Below, one piece after another: positions 24,467-31,968 of a DNA stretch of 64,000 nucleotides (within the stretch, counting starts at the first letter, position 1; every line of letters starts with the position of its first letter). The stretch is taken from assembly GCF_900105245.1 (NCBI RefSeq), contig NZ_FNSZ01000001.1:6818001-6882000 (forward strand). Reading direction: 5' to 3'. Both the position numbers and the translations under genes were made by a program. The DNA comes from Streptomyces sp. 1222.5. GTDB lineage: Bacteria; Actinomycetota; Actinomycetes; Streptomycetales; Streptomycetaceae. A model generated the notes under the pieces. That model did not search any database. It saw nothing but the letters and a program-made list of their open reading frames with translations, and was not told the DNA's origin.

Positions 24467-25420
24467 ATGGCCATTGCCAAGGCCGAGCGGCTGATGAACC
24501 TCGCGTTGTGTCTGCTCGGGACACGACGGCCGCTCAGCAAGCGTGAGCTGCGCGAGTCCATAGAGGCCTATCTCGAAGCCGGGAGCGACGACTCGTTCAA
24601 CCGGATGTTCGAGCGGGACAAGGACGACCTGCGCGAGCTGGGCCTGGTCATCGAGACGGTGGAGAACCTCGAGGGCGAGGTCGGCTATCTCGCGCGCCGG
24701 GACAGCAACCGGCTGCCGCCGATCACCCTGGACGCCGAGGAGGCCGCGGCCCTGGGTCTGGCCGCGAAGGTGTGGCAGCAGGCCCGGCTGGCCGGTGCGG
24801 CCAGCGGTGCTCTGCAGAAGCTGCGTGCGGCGGGGTTGCCGGAGGACGTCGATCCGTACGAGGCGCACGGGGCGCTGGAGCCGCGCATCCCGGTGCACGA
24901 GGCGGCCTTCGAGCCGTTGATGCTGGCCTGCCGGGACCGCCGGCCGGTGCTGTTCGACTACCGCAAGGCCTCCGCCGCGCATCCGGAGCCGCGGCATGTG
25001 GAGCCGTGGGCGCTGGAGTGCTGGCGCGGCCACTGGTATCTGGCGGGGTGGGACCGGGACCGGGGCGCCGAGCGTGTCTTCCGGCTCTCGCGGATCACCG
25101 GCCGGGTCCGCTCCCGTGGGACGGGTTTCACCGCGCCGGTGCCCGATGTCGTCACCGTGCGGGAGACCGTGGCGGGCTGGGCGGGGGAGATCGCGGACCG
25201 TTCGGCGCTGATCCGGCTGCGGTCGGGTGCTGGTTACCCCCTGCGGGCGAAGGCCGTCGGGGTGCGGGAACTCGGTGACGGCTGGGACGAGTTGGAGATT
25301 CCGTACGGGCACGGTCTGGACGCCTGGCTGGTGGAGTTCGGGCCCGACGTGGTGGTGCTGGAACCGGCCGAGCTGCGGGCGGACGTGGTGGACCGGCTGC
25401 GTGCCGTGGCCAAGGGCTGA
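24467..25420 (+). CDS. pafB: WYL-domain transcriptional regulator PafB
   Basis: A 317-residue subunit of the PafBC activator, which in mycobacteria drives the LexA/RecA-independent DNA damage response. The N-terminal winged helix is KAERLMNLALCLLGTRRPLS through MFERDKDDLRELGLVIETV. The WYL domain lies at about 140-235 (FDYRKASAAHPEPRHVEPWA, WYLAGWDRDRGAERVFRLSR), and a WCX domain at the C-terminus (LRAKAVGVREL). ATG 24467 has AGGG-type pairing upstream. It precedes pafC by 14 bp, so the two are co-transcribed and should act as a heterodimer. Despite the name and location, it is not needed for pupylation itself. Confidence 0.95.
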   Translation: MAIAKAERLMNLALCLLGTRRPLSKRELRESIEAYLEAGSDDSFNRMFERDKDDLRELGLVIETVENLEGEVGYLARRDSNRLPPITLDAEEAAALGLAAKVWQQARLAGAASGALQKLRAAGLPEDVDPYEAHGALEPRIPVHEAAFEPLMLACRDRRPVLFDYRKASAAHPEPRHVEPWALECWRGHWYLAGWDRDRGAERVFRLSRITGRVRSRGTGFTAPVPDVVTVRETVAGWAGEIADRSALIRLRSGAGYPLRAKAVGVRELGDGWDELEIPYGHGLDAWLVEFGPDVVVLEPAELRADVVDRLRAVAKG

Positions 25421-25434
25421 GGGGGAGCAGGACA

Positions 25435-26463
25435 GTGGCAGGCAAACCGGCCAGGCCCGTGAACGCCATCGACCAGACCCGGCGGATGCTCTCCCTGGTG
25501 ACCTATCTGCGGGAGCGTCCGGGCGCCCGGATCGCGGACGTCGCCCGTGCCTTCGGTATCAGTGAGGACGAGCTGGTCGCCGACCTCGATCTGCTGCCGA
25601 TGTGCGGGACCAGTTTCCGCGGCGGGGATCTGCTGGACATCGACACCGACGGCGAGCGCATCTGGTGGCACAACCCGGCGGCGCTGGGCGAGGAGGCGGC
25701 GGAGCCGTTGCGGCTCGCCGCCGACGAGGCCACCGCGCTGCTGGTGGCGGCCCGTGCCGTCTCGACGCTGCCGGGGCTGCGGGAGAGCGACCGCCAGGCC
25801 CTGCTGCGGGCCACCGCGAAGGTGGAGACGGCGGCCGGTGAGGTGGCCGGTGCCAGTTCCCGGCTGTCGGTGACGTTCGAGTCCGAGGGCGGGGTGTTCG
25901 CCGATGTCGACCGGGCGATCTCCGAGCGCCGCCGGCTGTGGATCCGCTACTACTCGCCGGCCCGTGACGAGGTCACCGAGCGCGAGATCGACCCGATCCG
26001 CCTGGTCAGTGTCGGGCACACGTATGTCGAGGCGTGGTGCCGCCGCTCGGAGGCCCGGCGCACCTTCCGGCTGGACCGGGTCGCGGAGATCCGGATTCTC
26101 GACGAGCCGTCCGCGCCGCCCGAGATAGAGCTGCGGGATCTGTCCGAGGCACTGGTGCAGCCGGCGGCCGAGGATCCGGAGGTCGTCGTCGAGGTCGGTC
26201 CGGGCGGCCGCTGGGTCGCCGAGTACTACCCGCACGACAGTGCCGATGAGCTTCCGGACGGCGGGTTGCGTATCACTTTGCGGACCCCCGATCCGGCCTC
26301 CCTGCGCCGGCTGGCGCTGCGGCTGGGCCGCGACGGCAGGATCGTCTCGCCGCCGGAGCTGGCCGACAGTGCCCGCAGGGCGGCCGGGGAGGCGCTGGCG
26401 GCGTACGACGTGCCGCCGGTCGCCGTGCGGGGTGCCGACGGCGGGGACGAGCGGCCGGAGTGA
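25435..26463 (+). CDS. pafC: WYL-domain transcriptional regulator PafC
   Basis: A 342-residue partner of PafB. It has an N-terminal helix-turn-helix (IDQTRRMLSLVTYLRERPGA, ADVARAFGISEDELVADLDL), a WYL domain (about 150-230: LWIRYYSPARDEVTEREIDP, HTYVEAWCRRSEARRTFRLD) and a C-terminal WCX domain ending in a short acidic tail. The WYL residues that contact single-stranded nucleic acid in PafBC lie in the Y-Y and R-R-x-F-R-L positions seen here. GTG 25435 has GGGGAGCAGGA upstream. It is 14 bp after pafB, and the following small zinc-ribbon gene begins within 70 bp. Confidence 0.95.
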   Translation: MAGKPARPVNAIDQTRRMLSLVTYLRERPGARIADVARAFGISEDELVADLDLLPMCGTSFRGGDLLDIDTDGERIWWHNPAALGEEAAEPLRLAADEATALLVAARAVSTLPGLRESDRQALLRATAKVETAAGEVAGASSRLSVTFESEGGVFADVDRAISERRRLWIRYYSPARDEVTEREIDPIRLVSVGHTYVEAWCRRSEARRTFRLDRVAEIRILDEPSAPPEIELRDLSEALVQPAAEDPEVVVEVGPGGRWVAEYYPHDSADELPDGGLRITLRTPDPASLRRLALRLGRDGRIVSPPELADSARRAAGEALAAYDVPPVAVRGADGGDERPE

Positions 26464-26531
26464 GCCGCGGCGGGGCGGTACCGGCCGCGGCGGCCCGGGC
26501 GTCGGCGACCAGCTACGAAGGAGCGAGGGAT

Positions 26532-26825
26532 TTGAGCGAGTCTCCGGGGTCGGGCGCGGGTGAGATGACGGTGGCGGCGGCCTTCGCAGGGATGAGAAGA
26601 GTGGTCCCGGTGATGTTCAGAGCCGGCTGCCCGGACTGCCGGGGCCGTTTCGAACTGGCGGCGAGTGCCCTGCGGCTCGCGATCGGCGGGAGCAGCCGGA
26701 CGACGTTCTACTCCTTCACCTGCCCCGAGTGCGGGTCAGCGGTCCGCAAGCCGGCGGGGGAGCGTGTCGTGGAGCTGCTCACCGGCGGCGGGGTGCGCAC
26801 CCTGCGGCTGCACTCCACCGCGTAG
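26532..26825 (+). CDS. Small zinc-ribbon protein, function unknown
   Basis: About 97 residues with two CPxC knuckles (AGCPDCRGRF and FTCPECGSAV, 28 residues apart), a zinc ribbon as found in small nucleic-acid or protein-binding factors. No catalytic motif is visible. The start is uncertain: TTG 26532 is taken because GAAGGAG at 26517-26523 precedes it at good distance. GTG 26460 would overlap the pafC stop as GTGA and add a low-complexity stretch; ATG 26566 would shorten it. It follows pafC and could be translated from the same message. Confidence 0.7.
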   Translation: MSESPGSGAGEMTVAAAFAGMRRVVPVMFRAGCPDCRGRFELAASALRLAIGGSSRTTFYSFTCPECGSAVRKPAGERVVELLTGGGVRTLRLHSTA

Positions 26826-26854
26826 GCGGCTGCGTCCGGCGGCGCGGGACGGTC

Positions 26855-26860
26855 TAGGCT
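26855..26860 (+). promoter_or_regulatory. Putative -10 box of the 64-residue membrane protein gene
   Basis: TAGGCT ends 7 nt before ATG 26868, the leaderless layout again. No -35 is evident. Confidence 0.4.
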
Positions 26861-26867
26861 CGGTGGC

Positions 26868-27062
26868 ATGTTCTGGCCGATGTTCGCGGTAGCCGTGGGT
26901 TTCCTGGGTCTCGCCGTTCTGGGGGTGCTCGCCGTCCGGGTCTTCGTGGAGGCGCGGCGTCTGGGGCGGCAGGTGGCGGCCTCGGCGAGCCGCATCGACC
27001 GGGCGGCCGAGGATCTGGAGCGGTCCGTGGCGAGCGCGTCCCGTGCGGTGGACGCGCTCTGA
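26868..27062 (+). CDS. Small single-span membrane protein (64 residues)
   Basis: One transmembrane segment (about residues 4-24, FAVAVGFLGLAVLGVLAVRVF) is followed by a short amphipathic/coiled helix (EARRLGRQVAASASRIDRAA, then EDLERSVASASRAVDAL). Small proteins of this look lie beside pafC/tatA in Streptomyces, but I know no function. The strong codon bias and clean start support it as real. It is about 260 bp upstream of tatA. Confidence 0.65.
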   Translation: MFWPMFAVAVGFLGLAVLGVLAVRVFVEARRLGRQVAASASRIDRAAEDLERSVASASRAVDAL

Positions 27063-27321
27063 GCCGTCGCGGGGACACGGGTGAGGCGGGCGGCACAAGC
27101 GGTTTGCGTCACTTCGCCCTGTCATGCTGCCCATCGGGAAAGGTACGCTGCTGGTCGTGGTGCGGCGAACGAGGCCCGTGCCGCTGACCGGGAGTACGCA
27201 CGGGGATTGCCTGACGTTTACCCCTGAGCGTTACGATCGCTGACAGCACGACCATCGGACGCATGTCCGACGGGTCGGACAGCGCCCACCCCCAGCCGCC
27301 TCGGTGAGAAGGTAAAGACTT

Positions 27322-27600
27322 ATGTTCGGAAGGCTCGGAGCTCCCGAGATCATTCTCATCCTCGTCGTCATCATCCTGCTGTTCGGCGCGAAGAAGCTTC
27401 CGGACATGGCCCGCTCGCTCGGCAAGTCCGCGCGCATCCTCAAGAGCGAGGCCAAGGCGATGAAGGAAGAGGGCAACTCCTCCCAGCAGGCGCCCGCTTC
27501 CAACGAGCAGCCCCCGGCCCAGCGCACCATCCAGGCGTCCCCCGGCGACGTGACCAGCTCGCGTCCCGTCAACGAGCCGACGGATTCCACCCAGCGCTGA
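27322..27600 (+). CDS. tatA: Twin-arginine translocase subunit TatA
   Basis: A 92-residue subunit. One N-terminal transmembrane helix (APEIILILVVIILLFGAKKL) is followed by the FGAKKLPD hinge, an amphipathic helix (MARSLGKSARILKSEAKAMK) and a polar disordered tail. TatA oligomers form the pore for folded Tat substrates at the inner membrane. ATG 27322 has GAGAAGG nine bases upstream. It is followed by tatC 47 bp later, so the two are co-transcribed. Streptomyces export an unusually large Tat set, and tatB lies elsewhere in the genus. Confidence 0.96.
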   Translation: MFGRLGAPEIILILVVIILLFGAKKLPDMARSLGKSARILKSEAKAMKEEGNSSQQAPASNEQPPAQRTIQASPGDVTSSRPVNEPTDSTQR

Positions 27601-27647
27601 CGCAGGGCCGGACCGCTCCGGCCCGTCGCACGAGATGAGGACGTGGG

Positions 27648-28598
27648 TTGCTCAAGCCTGCCCGCAAGAAGGAGAGAGACCCCGAGGGGCGGATGCCCCT
27701 CGCGGATCACCTTCGTGAGCTCCGCAACCGGCTCGCGAAGGCCATGCTGGCCATCGTCATCGTGACGGTCGTCGCGGCCTTCTTCTACAACGACATCATC
27801 AACTTCCTGACGAAGCCGATCCTCGACTCGGTGGGTTGCCAGGAGACCTTCGAGCAGCTGGCGAAGTCCTCGGACCAGCACACCTGCGCGGAGATCACGA
27901 TCAACGGCCTGCTCGCGCCCTTCACGCTGGCCCTGCAGGTCTCGCTGACTGCGGGTGTGGTCCTCGCGTCGCCGATCTGGCTCTACCAGCTGTGGGCGTT
28001 CGTCGCGCCGGGTCTGCACCAGCACGAGAAGAAGTACGCCTACGCCTTCGTCTTCACCGGCGCCCCGCTGTTCTTCGGCGGTGCGTTCTTCGCGTACAAG
28101 GTGCTGCCGACCACCGCGAAGGTGCTGATCGACTTCACGCCGAACGGCGACATCAAGAACCTGCTGCCGCTCGACGACCTGCTCCAGCTGGTCACCCGCA
28201 TGGTGCTCGTCTTCGGCCTCTCCTTCGAGCTGCCGCTGCTGCTGATCATGCTCAACCTCACCGGGGTGCTGACAGGCCGGCGGATGCTCGGCTGGTGGCG
28301 GGCGATGATCCTCGGCATCACCGTCTTCGCGGCCGTGGCCACGCCGAGCACCGACCCGCTGTCGATGCTGGCGCTCGCGGGACCGATCTGGGTGCTGTAC
28401 TTCGGGGCCGTCGGCTTCTCGCTGCTCAACGACCGCCGCAAGCTGCGCCGCGACGCGGCCGGACCCGGTGACGACGAGGCCTCCGAGCTGGACCTCACGC
28501 CCGAGGAGATCGGGGCGGTCGAGCCCGTCCCGGCCGCCCGGGTGCTGCCCGAGCAGGCGAGCACGGACCGGGTCAACGGCTACGACGACGTCACCTGA
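27648..28598 (+). CDS. tatC: Sec-independent translocase subunit TatC
   Basis: A 316-residue polytopic protein with six predicted transmembrane segments. It is the twin-arginine signal-peptide receptor. The cytosolic N-terminus carries the signature MPLADHLRELRNRL, and the first loop keeps ASPIWLYQLWAFVAPGLHQ with the functionally important Glu in HQHEKKYA. The conserved FGLSFELPLLL segment and the C-terminal GPIWVLYFGAVGFSLL follow, then an acidic tail of about 60 residues longer than in E. coli. The start is TTG 27648, with GATGAGG at 27634-27640 at 7-nt spacing. It lies 47 bp after tatA and is closed by a terminator. Confidence 0.96.
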   Translation: MLKPARKKERDPEGRMPLADHLRELRNRLAKAMLAIVIVTVVAAFFYNDIINFLTKPILDSVGCQETFEQLAKSSDQHTCAEITINGLLAPFTLALQVSLTAGVVLASPIWLYQLWAFVAPGLHQHEKKYAYAFVFTGAPLFFGGAFFAYKVLPTTAKVLIDFTPNGDIKNLLPLDDLLQLVTRMVLVFGLSFELPLLLIMLNLTGVLTGRRMLGWWRAMILGITVFAAVATPSTDPLSMLALAGPIWVLYFGAVGFSLLNDRRKLRRDAAGPGDDEASELDLTPEEIGAVEPVPAARVLPEQASTDRVNGYDDVT

Positions 28599-28629
28599 GC
28601 CGCGCCGGACCGCTTGCGGTCCGCTGTGC

Positions 28630-28660
28630 GATGCCCTCGTCCCACCGGGACGGGGGCATC
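28630..28660 (+). terminator. Terminator after tatC
   Basis: A 14-bp stem (28630-28643 with 28647-28660, one T-G wobble) with an ACC loop, 31 nt after the tatC stop. Confidence 0.85.
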
Positions 28661-28741
28661 CGTGTTCTCCGGTCGATCGGCCCCCCGTTCCCGATAATGA
28701 TCGTCCTGTTGTCAGTGGGGCCCGGTACGCTCGAAAGTACG

Positions 28742-31549
28742 ATGACAGAGGACCTCTCACCGGCCGAGCGGTACGCGGCAGCCCGCAGGCGGGCAGCCGA
28801 GCAGGCCACCGCGCTCGCGTCCTTCCGCGAGATGTACGACTTCGGCCTCGACCCCTTCCAGATCGAGGCCTGCCAGGCGCTCGAGGCGGGGAAGGGCGTG
28901 CTGGTGGCCGCCCCCACCGGCTCGGGCAAGACGATCGTGGGCGAGTTCGCCGTCCACCTCGCCCTCCAGCAGGGCAAGAAGTGCTTCTACACGACACCCA
29001 TCAAGGCGCTGTCGAACCAGAAGTACGCCGACCTGTGCCGCCGCTACGGCGCCGACAAGGTCGGCCTGCTCACCGGCGACAACAGCGTGAACTCCGAGGC
29101 GCCGGTGGTCGTGATGACCACGGAGGTCCTGCGGAACATGCTGTACGCGGGCTCCCAGACCCTCCTCGGCCTCGGCTACGTGGTCATGGACGAGGTGCAC
29201 TACCTCTCCGACCGCTTCCGCGGTGCCGTCTGGGAGGAAGTGATCATCCACCTGCCGGAGTCGGTGACCCTCGTGTCGCTGTCGGCGACCGTGTCCAACG
29301 CCGAGGAGTTCGGCGACTGGCTGGACACCGTCCGCGGCGACACCGAGGTGATCGTCTCCGAGCACCGGCCCGTGCCGCTGTTCCAGCACGTGCTCGCCGG
29401 GCGGCGGATGTATGACCTGTTCGAGGAGGGCGAGGGCCACAAGAAGGCCGTCAACCCCGATCTCGCCCGCCTCGCCCGCATGGAGGCCACCCGGCCGTCG
29501 TACCAGGACCGCCGGCGCGGCCGTGCGATGCGCGAGGCCGACCGGGAGCGGGAGCGCCGGCAGCGCTCACGGGTGTGGACGCCGGGCCGCCCGGAGGTCA
29601 TCGAGCGCCTGGACTCCGAGGGCCTGCTGCCCGCGATCACGTTCATCTTCAGCCGCGCCGCCTGCGAGGCCGCGGTCCAGCAGTGCCTGTACGCGGGCCT
29701 GAGGCTCAACGACGAGGAGGCGCGGGACACGGTGCGCGCCCTGGTCGAGGAGCGCACGGCGCACATCGCGCCGGAGGACCTGCACGTCCTCGGCTACTAC
29801 GAGTGGCTGGAGGGCCTGGAGCGGGGCATCGCCGCCCACCACGCGGGCATGCTGCCGACGTTCAAGGAGGTCGTCGAGGAGCTGTTCGTGCGCGGCCTGG
29901 TCAAGGCCGTGTTCGCGACGGAGACCCTCGCGCTCGGCATCAACATGCCCGCCCGTTCGGTGGTGCTGGAGAAGCTCGTCAAGTGGAACGGCGAGCAGCA
30001 CGCCGACATCACGCCCGGCGAGTACACCCAGCTGACCGGCCGGGCCGGCCGCCGGGGCATCGACGTCGAGGGTCACGCCGTGGTGCTCTGGCAACGCGGC
30101 ATGAGCCCCGAGCACCTGGCCGGCCTCGCGGGCACGCGCACGTACCCGCTGCGCTCCAGCTTCAAGCCGTCGTACAACATGGCGGTCAACCTGGTCGAAC
30201 AGTTCGGCCGGCACCGCTCGCGGGAGTTGCTGGAGACCTCCTTCGCGCAGTTCCAGGCCGACAAGTCGGTCGTCGGGATCTCCCGGCAGGTGCAGCGCAA
30301 CGAGGAGGGCCTGGAGGGCTACAAGGCCTCCATGACCTGCCACCTCGGTGACTTCGAGGAGTACGCGCAGCTGCGCCGTCAGCTGAAGGACCGGGAGACG
30401 GAGCTGGCCCGCCAGGGCGCGACCGAGCGGCGTGCCGAGGCCGCCGTCGCCCTGGAGAAGCTCAAGCCGGGCGACGTGATCCATGTGCCCACCGGCAAGT
30501 ACGCCGGCCTTGCCCTGGTGCTGGACCCGGGTCTGCCCGCCGGCCGTTCCAACGGGCACCGCGGCTTCGACCACCACGACGGTCCGCGCCCGCTGGTGCT
30601 GACCGCCGAACGGCAGGTCAAGCGGCTGGCGTCGATGGACTTCCCGGTGCCGGTCGAGCCGCTGGACCGGATGCGGATCCCGAAGAGCTTCAACCCGCGC
30701 TCCCCGCAGTCGCGTCGGGATCTGGCCTCGGCGCTGCGCACCAAGGCCGGGCACATCCCGCCGGACCGGGCCCGAAAGAAGCGCTCGCAGGCCGCGGACG
30801 ACCGGGAGATCGCCCGGCTGCGGACGGCGATCCGCGCGCACCCCTGCCACGGCTGCAACGACCGTGAGGATCACGCGCGTTGGGCGGAGCGGTATCACCG
30901 GCTGCTGCGGGACACCTCGCAGCTGGAGCGCCGCATCGAGGGCCGTACGAACACGATCGCCCGGACGTTCGACCGGATCGTCGCCCTGCTGACCGAGATG
31001 GACTACCTGCGCGGCGACGAGGTCACGGAGCACGGCAAACGGCTCGCCCGGCTGTACGGCGAACTGGACCTGCTGGCCAGCGAGTGCCTGCGCGAGGGCG
31101 TCTGGGAGGGCCTGAGCCCGGCCGAACTGGCCGCGTGCGTCTCGGCGCTGGTGTACGAGGCGCGGGTCGGCGACGACGCGATGGCGCCGAAGCTGCCGTC
31201 GGGCAAGGCGAAGGCCGCGCTGGGTGAGATGGTGCGGATCTGGGGCCGGCTGGACGCCCTGGAGGAGGACTTCCGCATCAGCCAGACCGAGGGTGTCGGG
31301 CAGCGCGAGCCCGATCTGGGATTCGCCTGGGCCGTGTACATGTGGGCCTCCGGGACGGCGCTCGACGAGGTGCTGCGGGAGGCGGACATGCCGGCGGGCG
31401 ACTTCGTGCGCTGGTGCAAGCAGGTGATCGACGTGCTCGGGCAGATCTCGGCGGCCGCTCCGACCGAGGGCTCGACCGTGGCGAAGACGGCGCGCAAGGC
31501 CGTCGAGCAGGTGCTGCGGGGTGTCGTCGCCTACTCGTCGGTGGGCTGA
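28742..31549 (+). CDS. helY: Ski2/Mtr4-like DEVH-box RNA/DNA helicase (HelY type)
   Basis: About 935 residues. RecA-like domain 1 has APTGSGKT (Walker A), the DEVH box in VVMDEVHYLSDRF and SLSAT. Domain 2 ends in motif VI QLTGRAGRRGID. A C-terminal DSHCT/helical-bundle region follows, with the cysteine pair HPCHGCNDREDH. Actinobacterial homologues are called HelY and always lie beside tatAC and pafBC. The family unwinds RNA or RNA-DNA duplexes and in eukaryotes feeds the exosome; the bacterial substrate is not settled. ATG 28742 is chosen because the conserved N-terminus (MTEDLSPAERYAAARRRAAE) starts there; no Shine-Dalgarno is obvious. TACGCT at 28726-28731 may be a -10 that gives a short leader. 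It ends at a strong terminator. Confidence 0.93.
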   Translation: MTEDLSPAERYAAARRRAAEQATALASFREMYDFGLDPFQIEACQALEAGKGVLVAAPTGSGKTIVGEFAVHLALQQGKKCFYTTPIKALSNQKYADLCRRYGADKVGLLTGDNSVNSEAPVVVMTTEVLRNMLYAGSQTLLGLGYVVMDEVHYLSDRFRGAVWEEVIIHLPESVTLVSLSATVSNAEEFGDWLDTVRGDTEVIVSEHRPVPLFQHVLAGRRMYDLFEEGEGHKKAVNPDLARLARMEATRPSYQDRRRGRAMREADRERERRQRSRVWTPGRPEVIERLDSEGLLPAITFIFSRAACEAAVQQCLYAGLRLNDEEARDTVRALVEERTAHIAPEDLHVLGYYEWLEGLERGIAAHHAGMLPTFKEVVEELFVRGLVKAVFATETLALGINMPARSVVLEKLVKWNGEQHADITPGEYTQLTGRAGRRGIDVEGHAVVLWQRGMSPEHLAGLAGTRTYPLRSSFKPSYNMAVNLVEQFGRHRSRELLETSFAQFQADKSVVGISRQVQRNEEGLEGYKASMTCHLGDFEEYAQLRRQLKDRETELARQGATERRAEAAVALEKLKPGDVIHVPTGKYAGLALVLDPGLPAGRSNGHRGFDHHDGPRPLVLTAERQVKRLASMDFPVPVEPLDRMRIPKSFNPRSPQSRRDLASALRTKAGHIPPDRARKKRSQAADDREIARLRTAIRAHPCHGCNDREDHARWAERYHRLLRDTSQLERRIEGRTNTIARTFDRIVALLTEMDYLRGDEVTEHGKRLARLYGELDLLASECLREGVWEGLSPAELAACVSALVYEARVGDDAMAPKLPSGKAKAALGEMVRIWGRLDALEEDFRISQTEGVGQREPDLGFAWAVYMWASGTALDEVLREADMPAGDFVRWCKQVIDVLGQISAAAPTEGSTVAKTARKAVEQVLRGVVAYSSVG

Positions 31550-31589
31550 GCGGGAGGCGGCCACCGGCCGCCGCACGGTGTGAACTCCG

Positions 31590-31649
31590 GGCCCCCGCCC
31601 GGTGGATGCGCCCCCTTCGCGAGGGGAGCGGATCCGCCGGGCGGGGGCC
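31590..31649 (+). terminator. Branched terminator after the helicase gene
   Basis: An outer 13-bp stem, GGCCCCCGCCCGG (31590-31602) with CCGGGCGGGGGCC (31637-31649), encloses a smaller hairpin (CCCCTTCGCGAGGGG). TGTTT follows. Confidence 0.85.
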
Positions 31650-31968
31650 GTGTTTCGTCATGCGACGGACGCCTTTTCACTCATCACGGTGAGTGACTTC
31701 CGTATGCCCGTTCCCGGTGACCGAACGTGTTCGAATGGGAGCCGTGCGTGTAAATGGAGCCGAGCGTACTCCTGTCACGCAAGGGATTTCCGATGCTTGC
31801 CGAATATGACACAGCGATGATCCGGTCGGACTAAGCTCGCCCGCGGCGCACCGGGTTGAGGTGAATTCGTGCGCCTGTTCCCAAATCTCCCGAAGATCCC
31901 GTCAGTTCCATGAACCTTCCCCTCCCATGCTCCCCCGACACCCAGCCGATTCGTCTCAGAAGGCATCC
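31650..31968. other. Promoter/leader region of the conservon
   Basis: About 320 bp, AT-richer than the flanks. It contains a 7-bp-arm palindrome at 31677-31696, a possible promoter TGACAC (31807-31812) and TAAGCT (31832-31837) with a 19-bp spacer, and two short frames that chain by overlapping stop and start codons into cvnA (31869-31913 and 31910-31975). Their codon bias is weak, so they are described as findings, not genes. Confidence 0.5.
31677..31696. promoter_or_regulatory. Palindrome upstream of the conservon
   Basis: TCACTCA (31677-31683) and TGAGTGA (31690-31696) are exact inverted repeats with a 6-nt spacer. It is a candidate operator upstream of the likely conservon promoter; the binding factor is unknown. 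Confidence 0.5.
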
